The position numbers were made by a program, and so were the translations under genes. The notes below the pieces were generated by a model. It saw only the letters and a list, made by a program, of their open reading frames with translations. It ran no database searches and was not told where the DNA came from. Positions 1-6,194 of a stretch of 64,000 bases of DNA are shown piece by piece. Position 1 is the stretch's first letter. Each line of letters begins with the position of its first letter. The stretch covers positions 3,006,727-3,070,726 of the forward strand of contig NZ_CP025422.1 of the NCBI RefSeq assembly GCF_002848265.1, given 5' to 3'. This DNA comes from Zhihengliuella sp. ISTPL4. Lineage in GTDB: Bacteria > Actinomycetota > Actinomycetes > Actinomycetales > Microbacteriaceae.

Positions 1-179
1 CGGTACTGCGCGGGGTCGGCATCCATCGGCAGGTCGTGGCCGACGAGGGTCCGGGTGGGGAGACCGAGGATGTCGGCCCACAGCGGGAACACCTTCATGA
101 TCGACGACGAGGCGGTGGTGACGCCGACGAAGCCCATGTAGTCGGCGGTGGCAAGGGCGGACGTCGCGGCGGTGGTCAT
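1..179 (-). CDS. Shikimate/quinate dehydrogenase-like protein, N-terminus only (cut by window edge)
   Basis: Only the first 59 codons are visible; the gene runs off the left edge. The translation contains 'GFVGVTTASSSIMKVFPLWA' followed by 'LPTRTLVGHDLP', which resembles the N-terminal substrate domain of a shikimate-dehydrogenase-like actinobacterial family in which Ser-Ser-Ile and a following Lys line the substrate pocket. The start ATG overlaps the stop of the upstream 2-hydroxyacid dehydrogenase gene by four bases (ATGA), so the two are translationally coupled and this is the fourth gene of the leftward sugar operon. An NAD(P)-dependent oxidoreductase of a sugar-derived acid would fit that context, but the substrate cannot be told from this fragment. 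Confidence 0.6.
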   Translation of the reverse strand, partial: MTTAATSALATADYMGFVGVTTASSSIMKVFPLWADILGLPTRTLVGHDLPMDADPAQY

Positions 180-1153
180 CGGTTCTCCTCGAGAGCGGAC
201 GCGGGTAGGGGCACGGGGTGGGCGGGGTCGGTGCCGCGGAGGACCGCGATCACGTCATCGAGGGACAGCGCCCCCATGTTGTCGACGGCCTGGGTGGTCT
301 GGGCGCCGAGGTGCGGGGTGACGATGACACGGTCGGCGAGGTCCGCGGCGAGCAGGGGGCTGCCGTGCGCGGCGGTGTCGCCGTCGAGCGTGTCGGCCGC
401 GTACCCGGCGAGGATGCCGTCGCGGAGCGCGTCGGCCACGGCCCGCTCGTCCACGAGGTCGCCGCGAGCGGTGTTGACGAGCACGGTGCCCGGTCGCATC
501 CCGGCGAGGCGCTCGGCGTCGACGAGGCGCTGACCACCGGGGGCATGCAGCGTGATCACATCGGCGGTGCGGAACAGGACGTCGAGGTCGAGGGGTTCGG
601 CGCCGCGGTCCCGCACGAGGTCGGCGGGCAGGAACGGGTCGGAGGCGAGCAGCCGCGGACCGAACCCGCCCAGTCGCCGCGCGACCCCCTGGCCGATCCG
701 TCCGAAGCCGACGATGCCGACGGTCGCGGCGCCGAGCTCCCGCCCGCGGCGCACGCTCCAGTCGCCGGTCCGCACGCGGCGGTCGCCGTCCGGGATCGTG
801 CGCAGGGCGGCGAGCATGAGGCCGACCGCATGGTCGGCGACCGCATCCGCGTTCGCGCCCGGGGTGTTCGTGACCGGGATGCCGCGGTCGCGCGCCGCCG
901 CGAGGTCCACCGCCTCCGTGCCGACCCCGTAGCGCGCCACGACCTTGAGCTTCGGGCCGGCGGCAAGGTGCGCGTCGGTGACCGGTCCGGTGCCGGCGAT
1001 CCAGGCGTCGGCGCCGTGCAGCAGCACGCGCAGCTCGTCGAGGTCGTGATGGGCCGGCCCGCGGAGGATGCGGTGTCCGGCCTGCGCGGCGCGCCCGACC
1101 AGGTCGAGGTCGCCGTCCGAGAAGGAGCGGCTCGTGACGAGGATGACGCCCAT
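176..1153 (-). CDS. D-isomer-specific 2-hydroxyacid dehydrogenase
   Basis: This 325-residue protein has the two-domain layout of NAD-dependent D-2-hydroxyacid dehydrogenases (phosphoglycerate dehydrogenase type). The N-terminal half carries 'VVARYGVGTEAVDLAAA' of the substrate domain, then the Rossmann motif 'TVGIVGFGRIGQGVARRLG', the 'VNTARGDLVDE' active-site Arg segment and 'VIVTPHLGAQT' with the catalytic His. It lacks the C-terminal ACT domain of SerA, so a catabolic reductase is more likely than serine synthesis. Its ATG shares one base with the stop of the upstream kinase, and its stop overlaps the next gene. It probably reduces or oxidises a 2-keto or 2-hydroxy acid derived from the sugar handled by this operon. 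Confidence 0.88.
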   Translation of the reverse strand: MGVILVTSRSFSDGDLDLVGRAAQAGHRILRGPAHHDLDELRVLLHGADAWIAGTGPVTDAHLAAGPKLKVVARYGVGTEAVDLAAARDRGIPVTNTPGANADAVADHAVGLMLAALRTIPDGDRRVRTGDWSVRRGRELGAATVGIVGFGRIGQGVARRLGGFGPRLLASDPFLPADLVRDRGAEPLDLDVLFRTADVITLHAPGGQRLVDAERLAGMRPGTVLVNTARGDLVDERAVADALRDGILAGYAADTLDGDTAAHGSPLLAADLADRVIVTPHLGAQTTQAVDNMGALSLDDVIAVLRGTDPAHPVPLPASALEENR

Positions 1154-2643
1154 CAGCGCGGCCTTCCGGCGAACCACGGTGCGAGGGCCGTGTACGCGTC
1201 GGTGAAGCGGGCGTGGCGCTCGGCGTAGACCGCATGCCGGGACGGGTCGGGCGTGAACTCGGCGGTGACCTCGCTGAGCGCTCGGGCGGCCGAGAACTCG
1301 GTCAGGCCGAGGCCGACGGCGCCCGTGACCGCAGCGCCGAGGCTGTTCGCCTCCTCCACGATCGTGCGGCGGCGGACGGGCACGCCCCAGACGTCGGCGA
1401 GGACGGCGAGGTAGACGTCGCTCTGCGCCCCGCCGCCGACCGCGTCGATGCGGTCGATGGTCGCGCCGGCCTCGCGGAACGCCTGGATGCAGGTGAGGAG
1501 GTTGAACGCCGTCCCCTCCAGGACCGCGCGCACGAGGTGGGCCCGCCCGTGGTGGCGGGCGAGACCGACGAAGGCCCCGCGCGCATCCGGGTCCCACAGC
1601 GGGGAGCGCTCGCCGAGCAGGTAGGGGAGGAAGTAGAGGTCGTCGGTGTCGATGTCGCTCGCGGCCTCGGCGACGAGGCGCCCCGTCTCCGGGTGCGCGG
1701 GGTCGACGGAGAGGGCTTCGGCGATCCACTGCACCGAGGCGCCGCCGGCCTGCATGGTCGCGGTCGGCACGAACGACGCGGGCACGACGTTGTCGAACGT
1801 GAAGGTCCGCATCGCGGGGTCGTGCAGCGGGGCGTCCGCCGCGAAGGAGATCCACGAGGAGGTGCCGAGGCACACGTAGGCGCCGTCCTCCGGGGCCACG
1901 ACGCCGGAGCCGACGGCGGCGAGCGGTCCGTCGCCGCCGCCCATCACGACCTGCACGCCGGTGTGGAGCCCGAGCGCCTCGGCCGCGGCGGGCGTGAGGG
2001 GGCCCGCGATCTGCGTCGACTCCAGGATCTCGGGGAAGAGCGCGGGGTCGAGCCGCGCAGCGGCGAGGATCTCCGGCGACCAGGTGCCGGCGACCTGGTC
2101 GTACGCGTTGGTGCCGGAGGCGTCCGAGCGGTCCGTGGCGAGGCGCCCGGTCAGCCGCAGCACGATGAAGTCCTTGGCGACGCACACCCGGCGCACGCGC
2201 TCCCACACCGCGGGCTCGTTGTCGCGCACCCACATGATCTTCTCGAGGGAGTAGGTGGGGTTCAGGCGGTGGCCGAGGATCCCGTAAGCGCGCGCGGCGC
2301 CGACCGCCGCCTCGAGCTCGCGCTGCTGGGCGCCGGCGCGGGTGTCGGCCCAGATGATCGCGGGCCGCGCGGGCTCGCCCTCGGCGTCGAGCAGCACGGC
2401 TCCCATCATCTGTCCGCTGACCACGAGGCCGGCGACCTCGGCGGCGGCGGTGCCGGTGCGCGCGAGGAGGTCGCGGGTCGCCGTGACGACCGCGTGCCAC
2501 CAGTCGGCCGGGTCCTGCTCGGCGACGCCGCCGGCCGCGAAGTGGGCCGGGTACGGCACGGTGACCGCGGCGATCGGACGACCGTCGTCGTGATGCAGGG
2601 ACGCCTTGTTCCCGGTGGTGCCGAGGTCGTGGGCGATGATCAT
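1153..2643 (-). CDS. FGGY-family carbohydrate kinase (xylulokinase-like)
   Basis: The protein has 496 residues, normal for the FGGY family. The N-terminal ATP-site phosphate loop is 'DLGTTGNKASL'; a second glycine-rich element 'GGGDGPLAAVGSG' lies mid-protein and 'GGGAQSDVYLAVLADVWGVPV' forms the C-terminal adenosine-binding part. It phosphorylates a ketose or polyol. The closest general resemblance is to xylulokinase, but FGGY substrate cannot be read reliably from sequence and the neighbours (a cupin isomerase, two dehydrogenases, an esterase) do not form a standard xylose operon because no xylA is visible. It starts 9 bases after the cupin gene and overlaps the next gene by one base, so it belongs to a single transcript. 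Confidence 0.88.
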   Translation of the reverse strand: MIIAHDLGTTGNKASLHHDDGRPIAAVTVPYPAHFAAGGVAEQDPADWWHAVVTATRDLLARTGTAAAEVAGLVVSGQMMGAVLLDAEGEPARPAIIWADTRAGAQQRELEAAVGAARAYGILGHRLNPTYSLEKIMWVRDNEPAVWERVRRVCVAKDFIVLRLTGRLATDRSDASGTNAYDQVAGTWSPEILAAARLDPALFPEILESTQIAGPLTPAAAEALGLHTGVQVVMGGGDGPLAAVGSGVVAPEDGAYVCLGTSSWISFAADAPLHDPAMRTFTFDNVVPASFVPTATMQAGGASVQWIAEALSVDPAHPETGRLVAEAASDIDTDDLYFLPYLLGERSPLWDPDARGAFVGLARHHGRAHLVRAVLEGTAFNLLTCIQAFREAGATIDRIDAVGGGAQSDVYLAVLADVWGVPVRRRTIVEEANSLGAAVTGAVGLGLTEFSAARALSEVTAEFTPDPSRHAVYAERHARFTDAYTALAPWFAGRPR

Positions 2644-2652
2644 GGCCGGAGC

Positions 2653-3228
2653 CTATTCCGCGTAGGGGCGCAGGTCGACGCCGGACTCCGCGCGGAACGC
2701 CCGCGAGCCCATGCCGTGCTCCAGCACCCAGCCGTAGTCGTGGCCGGCGCCCCCGGGGTACACGGCGAGGAACGAGTACGGCTCGTCGCCCGTGTTCACG
2801 GAGCGGTGCGCCCAGCCCGGCGGGATGTAGCCGATGGTGCCGGGGAGCATGTCGAGCCACTCGGTGCGCTCGCCGTCGAACATGAGCAGTCCGCCGCGGC
2901 CGTGCAGCGCGAGGTAGATCTCGCCCTGGTGGTCGGGGTGCTGGTGGCCCTTGGTCATCCAGAGCTCGCCGCCCGTGTCGCCGGGCATGATCGTGGTGAT
3001 CGACTGCGGCAGCTCCCGCTCGATCTCGGGGACAGGGGAGCTGACGACCGTGTAGACGATCGGGTCCTCGCCCGCGGCGGCGGCCGCCCAGGCGTCGTGG
3101 TCGCGGAACAGGCCCTCGAGGTCGGACATCCGCCGGGTCAGGGTGGGGCCTTCGGGGGAGAGGGTGAGCTTCTCGGCGTCGAAGGCGATCGCCATCGGGG
3201 AGATCGGCGGGGTCTGGTACTCGGGCAT
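2653..3228 (-). CDS. Cupin-type glucose-6-phosphate isomerase family protein
   Basis: This 191-residue single-domain cupin matches the archaeal-type phosphoglucose isomerase family. The metal site is visible as His95, His97 and Glu103 in 'KGHQHPDHQGEIY' and His141 in 'PPGWAHRSVN'. Family members interconvert aldose and ketose phosphates using a divalent metal; here the true substrate may be the sugar phosphorylated by the adjacent FGGY kinase rather than glucose 6-phosphate. It is the first gene of the leftward operon. The ATG at 3228 is preceded by GAGGAG at a good distance, and the intergenic region just upstream carries two palindromic operator-like sites. Signal peptide and membrane segments are absent, so it is cytoplasmic. 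Confidence 0.82.
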   Translation of the reverse strand: MPEYQTPPISPMAIAFDAEKLTLSPEGPTLTRRMSDLEGLFRDHDAWAAAAAGEDPIVYTVVSSPVPEIERELPQSITTIMPGDTGGELWMTKGHQHPDHQGEIYLALHGRGGLLMFDGERTEWLDMLPGTIGYIPPGWAHRSVNTGDEPYSFLAVYPGGAGHDYGWVLEHGMGSRAFRAESGVDLRPYAE

Positions 3229-3264
3229 CCATGCTCCTCGAAACGGGTGCTGCGTCGTCGCGCA

Positions 3265-3303
3265 ACCTGTAATGACAAGCTCACTGTACCTGTTATGACA
3301 GGT
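3265..3303. promoter_or_regulatory. Double palindromic operator in front of the kinase/cupin operon
   Basis: Two related sites lie 23 bp apart upstream of the cupin gene. The right one (3288-3303) is a perfect palindrome, ACCTGT-TATG-ACAGGT. The left one (3265-3277) is ACCTGT-AATG-ACA with a degraded outer right arm. The spacing is close to two helical turns, as expected for a regulator bound as two dimers on one DNA face. The DeoR-type regulator about 1.1 kb away is the only regulator in this locus and is the natural candidate, but no copy was seen in its own promoter region (4327-4406). Confidence 0.6.
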
Positions 3304-3351
3304 TGCGTCCAGTGCTCTCCTGCGCGGAGCAGGCCGCGCGCGCGATGGCCG

Positions 3352-4326
3352 TCAGCCGCCGAGCACCCGTTCCAGGTGCTCGCGCCCGCCGCGGATGGCG
3401 CCCGCCGTCACGTCCGCCGACCCCGGGTACTCGGCGTGACCGGCGGGAAGGACCGCGAGGTCGAGGTCGCGCGCCCCGGCGGCGACCGCGAACTGTCCCT
3501 GCGGGGGCACGTACTGGTCCCACAGCGCCGCCTCCACCCGGACCGGCACCGTCGCGAAGCCGATGCTCGTGGAGGAGTCGAACCAGCGCAGCACCTCCCG
3601 TGCCTCGGGGTGGCGCTGCACGTGCTGGCGCACCGTCTCCCCGCTCCCCAGACAGGGAACCGCCAGTCGTTCGTCGTACTGGCCGAAGCTCGGCACGATG
3701 AGGGTGCCCCCCACGAACCGGTCGTCCCACGGCAGGGCGAGCGCGCCGATGCCGCCCCCGAAGCTCTCTCCGACGTAATAGAGAGGAAGGGCGCCGACGA
3801 ACGAGACGAGCACGTCGGCCGCCAGCCACAGGTCACGGGCACACAGGCCGAGCACGTAGCGCTCGGGATCGTCGATGCCCGCGAGCACGTGCTCCGGGGT
3901 CGGCTCCGGGGCTCCGATCCCGGCGTTCAGCACGCCGAGCCCGCGGGCCACGGGATAGATCGCCGCCATATCGTCCGGCACCCGGGCGAGATCGACCGCC
4001 TCCCGACCCCCGTAGCCGTGCCCGTGCACGACGCCCGCGCGGGGAGGGCTGTGAAGGGGCTCGACCACCCACGCTCGCAGCCGCACGCCGTCGACGCCGC
4101 CATGCTCGACGACGGACACCCGGCGGCCGTGCTCCTCGGAGGTGGCGAGGACCACAGGGGCCGCGTCCACCGCGGCGGCCTCCCGCCGCCAGCGCCGCCA
4201 GCGGTCGGCGAAACCGGGCGGCGCGGGCACGGGGAGGACGGCGCGGAGGTCGGCTTCGGTCCGGCCGTAGCTGCCGTCGAACGCGGCATCGGGGAACCAG
4301 GTGGCGTAGGGCTCGGGGAAGGTCAT
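3352..4326 (-). CDS. Acetyl xylan esterase / cephalosporin-C deacetylase-like hydrolase
   Basis: This is an alpha/beta-hydrolase of 324 residues from the chosen ATG. The nucleophile elbow is 'VGESFGGG' (Ser188) and the C-terminal 'LPAGHAEYPG' supplies the catalytic His297; 'HGHGYGG' forms the oxyanion-hole region. The size and motif pattern match the AXE1 family, which removes acetyl groups from xylo-oligosaccharides and other small esters. No signal peptide is present, so it would act on imported acetylated sugars. The frame can be extended upstream to 4392, but that stretch is proline-rich and would overlap the divergent regulator's promoter, so ATG 4326 is preferred. It lies 123 bp upstream of the cupin gene on the same strand. 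Confidence 0.82.
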   Translation of the reverse strand: MTFPEPYATWFPDAAFDGSYGRTEADLRAVLPVPAPPGFADRWRRWRREAAAVDAAPVVLATSEEHGRRVSVVEHGGVDGVRLRAWVVEPLHSPPRAGVVHGHGYGGREAVDLARVPDDMAAIYPVARGLGVLNAGIGAPEPTPEHVLAGIDDPERYVLGLCARDLWLAADVLVSFVGALPLYYVGESFGGGIGALALPWDDRFVGGTLIVPSFGQYDERLAVPCLGSGETVRQHVQRHPEAREVLRWFDSSTSIGFATVPVRVEAALWDQYVPPQGQFAVAAGARDLDLAVLPAGHAEYPGSADVTAGAIRGGREHLERVLGG

Positions 4327-4406
4327 GCGGGCTGAGGGATCCTGTTCCGGGAGTGGGGCGGGCGGGGGTGCGTGGCAGACTGGAGGCTCCATCGGAAGGA
4401 GACCGC

Positions 4407-5216
4407 GTGCTGGTCACGGAACGACGCGAGCGCATCCTCGCCCTGACCCGCGATCGCGGTACCGCCTCCATCGGCGAGCTCGCGGCCACGCTGCAGGTGA
4501 GCGAGATGACCGTGCGGCGCGACATCGATCAGCTGGCCGAGGAGGGCGCGGTCGAGCGCATCCGCGGCGGCGTGCGAGCGCGGGGCCTCCAGCGTCTGGT
4601 TCCGGCTCCGGCGGCCTCGGCGGAACGGCGCGCGATCGTCGCGGCGGCCGCGGGCCTCGTCGAGCCGGGCATGGCGGTCGGCATCTCCGGCGGACCCACC
4701 GCCCTGGCGCTCGCGCGGGAGCTCGTGCGCGTCCCCGAGCTCACGATCGTCACGAACGCCCTGCCGGTCTCCGACCTGTTCTCGCCGCCGGATCGCGCGG
4801 ACGCTCCGTACACGCAGACGGTCGTGCTCACCGGAGGTGTCCGCACGCCGTCGCAGGCCCTCGTCGGACCGGTCGCCGTGCGCGCCCTCGAGCACCTGCA
4901 CTGCGACCTCGTGTTCCTCGACGCCCACGGCCTCGACGAGCAGGCCGGCATCACGACCATGAACCTCCTGGAGGCCGAGACCAACCGGGCGCTCATGGCT
5001 GCGGGGCGGGAGGTCGTCGTCCTCGCCGAGCACACCCGCTGGGGCGTGGTCGGGCTCACGACCGTGGCGGACCTCAGCGACATCGACCGCTTGGTCACCG
5101 ACGACGGCCTCGACGACTCCGCGCGGGAGCTGCTCGCCGCGCACGTCGGCACGCTGCACATCGCGCCGCGGGACGGCGGCGACGAACGTGCGCTCGCGAC
5201 GGCCCTCGCGGACTGA
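4407..5216 (+). CDS. DeoR-family transcriptional regulator
   Basis: The protein of 269 residues has the classic DeoR layout. An N-terminal winged helix carries 'IGELAATLQVSEMTVRRDID' and 'IRGGVRA', followed by a phosphosugar-sensing domain with 'GISGGPTALALARELV' and 'IVTNALP'. The GTG at 4407 is chosen because AAGGAG lies five bases upstream and because the translation then starts with the usual 'ERRERIL' helix. DeoR proteins usually repress sugar operons and release DNA on binding a phosphorylated intermediate. It is transcribed divergently from the esterase gene and is the likely regulator of the kinase/isomerase operon to its left. Confidence 0.9.
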   Translation: MLVTERRERILALTRDRGTASIGELAATLQVSEMTVRRDIDQLAEEGAVERIRGGVRARGLQRLVPAPAASAERRAIVAAAAGLVEPGMAVGISGGPTALALARELVRVPELTIVTNALPVSDLFSPPDRADAPYTQTVVLTGGVRTPSQALVGPVAVRALEHLHCDLVFLDAHGLDEQAGITTMNLLEAETNRALMAAGREVVVLAEHTRWGVVGLTTVADLSDIDRLVTDDGLDDSARELLAAHVGTLHIAPRDGGDERALATALAD

Positions 5217-5227
5217 GTCCGCCGCCG

Positions 5228-6115
5228 TCATCGGGCCGTGCTCGCCCGCGGGATCAGCCGGGCGCCGACCGTCACGTGCCGCACCGGGAGGTCGGCTCCC
5301 GGAGGCGCGGCGATCTGCCGTTCCAGCTCGGTGAACGCCGCGTCCACGAGGCGTGCGTGGTCGGGGGCGATGGTGCTGAGAGCGGGAACGGCGAAGCGCG
5401 CGGCGCGGATGTCGTCGATGCCGACGACAGCGACGTCGCCCGGCACGCTCCGTCCCTGGGCCTGGAGGGCGGCCAGTGCACCGAGGGCGACCGAGTCGTT
5501 CGAGCAGACGATGCCGTCGAGATCGGGGATCGTGGCGGCCATCGCCCCGGCGACGCGCTCACCCTCCTCGGCCGTGAAGGCGTCGACCTGCGCGGTGAGC
5601 GCGGGGTCGACCGGGATGCCGGCGGCGGACAGAGCCTCCAGGTACCCGGCGTGCCGACGGTCGGCGGCGTCCGAGGGGCGGGCGTCACGGCGTCCGACGA
5701 ACCCGATGCGGCGGCAGCCGACCGCGAGCAGATGCTCGGTGGCGGTGTAGGCGGCGGCGCGGTTGTCGATCGTCACGTGCGTGAACGGGCTCACCTGGAT
5801 GTGCTCGCCCAGCAGCACGAGCGGCCCGGGGGAGGTGCGGCGCGTGAGGTCGGCGACCGTGAGCGAGCGCGGGATGTGGATGAGCCCGTCGATGGGCGGC
5901 AGGCCGACGCCGTTGGCGACGTCGATCTCGCGGCCGTGGTCGCCCTCGGTCTGCACGATGAGCACCGCCAGGCCCCGGTCGTCGGCGCCGCGGACGATGC
6001 GCGAGCCGAGCTCCGCGAAGTACGGCTCCTCCAGATGCGGCACCGCGAGCGCGATGAGTCCCGTGCGGGTGGCCCGCGCGACGGGGAGCACGCGGCCGCC
6101 GGGCGAGGTGGTCAC
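5228..6115 (-). CDS. LacI-type sugar-sensing protein lacking the DNA-binding domain
   Basis: The 295 residues match the periplasmic-binding-like effector domain of LacI regulators: 'RTGLIALAVPHLEEPYFAELGSRIVRGA', 'TIDNRAAAYTATEHLLAVGCRRIGFVG' and 'GIVCSNDSVALGALAALQAQG'. A normal LacI protein has about 60 residues of helix-turn-helix and hinge before this domain; here only about 16 precede it. The GTG at 6115 has a perfect AGGAGG six bases upstream. An alternative GTG at 6169 would add 18 residues, still too few for a headpiece, and just upstream lies the end of the oxidoreductase gene, so no headpiece is encoded elsewhere. The protein may be a remnant, or a ligand-binding protein acting through a partner. 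It ends 11 bp from the convergent deoR gene. Confidence 0.8.
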   Translation of the reverse strand: MTTSPGGRVLPVARATRTGLIALAVPHLEEPYFAELGSRIVRGADDRGLAVLIVQTEGDHGREIDVANGVGLPPIDGLIHIPRSLTVADLTRRTSPGPLVLLGEHIQVSPFTHVTIDNRAAAYTATEHLLAVGCRRIGFVGRRDARPSDAADRRHAGYLEALSAAGIPVDPALTAQVDAFTAEEGERVAGAMAATIPDLDGIVCSNDSVALGALAALQAQGRSVPGDVAVVGIDDIRAARFAVPALSTIAPDHARLVDAAFTELERQIAAPPGADLPVRHVTVGARLIPRASTAR

Positions 6116-6168
6116 CTGCGGCCTCCTGGAGGGACGACGGTCTCCGCCGGGACGACGGATGCCCTTCA

Positions 6169-6194
6169 CGTTAGCGCTCTCCGTCACGATTGTA
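6169..6194 (-). promoter_or_regulatory. Promoter and LacI-type operator for the 5228-6115 gene
   Basis: Read leftward, TACAAT (6194-6189) is a strong -10 box, placing the start of transcription near 6182. The following bases GGAGAGCGCTAACG (6182-6169) contain the AGCGCT core typical of LacI-family operators at the start of the transcript. A related sequence GGAGAGCGCAAT occurs at 13593-13604 beside the promoter of the same operon's first gene. No good -35 box is seen. The promoter overlaps the last codons of the oxidoreductase gene, so this gene can be expressed separately. Confidence 0.5.

Noticed and set aside
1213..4335. Very long + strand open frame of about 1040 codons opposite the kinase operon
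   Set aside because: It is antisense to three well-supported genes; its translation is Arg/Gly/Val-rich low-complexity sequence with no domain, as expected from GC-rich codon bias on the opposite strand.
4327..4392. Upstream extension of the acetyl-xylan-esterase frame to 4392
   Set aside because: The extra 22 residues are proline-rich, not conserved in the fold, and would cross the divergent deoR promoter.
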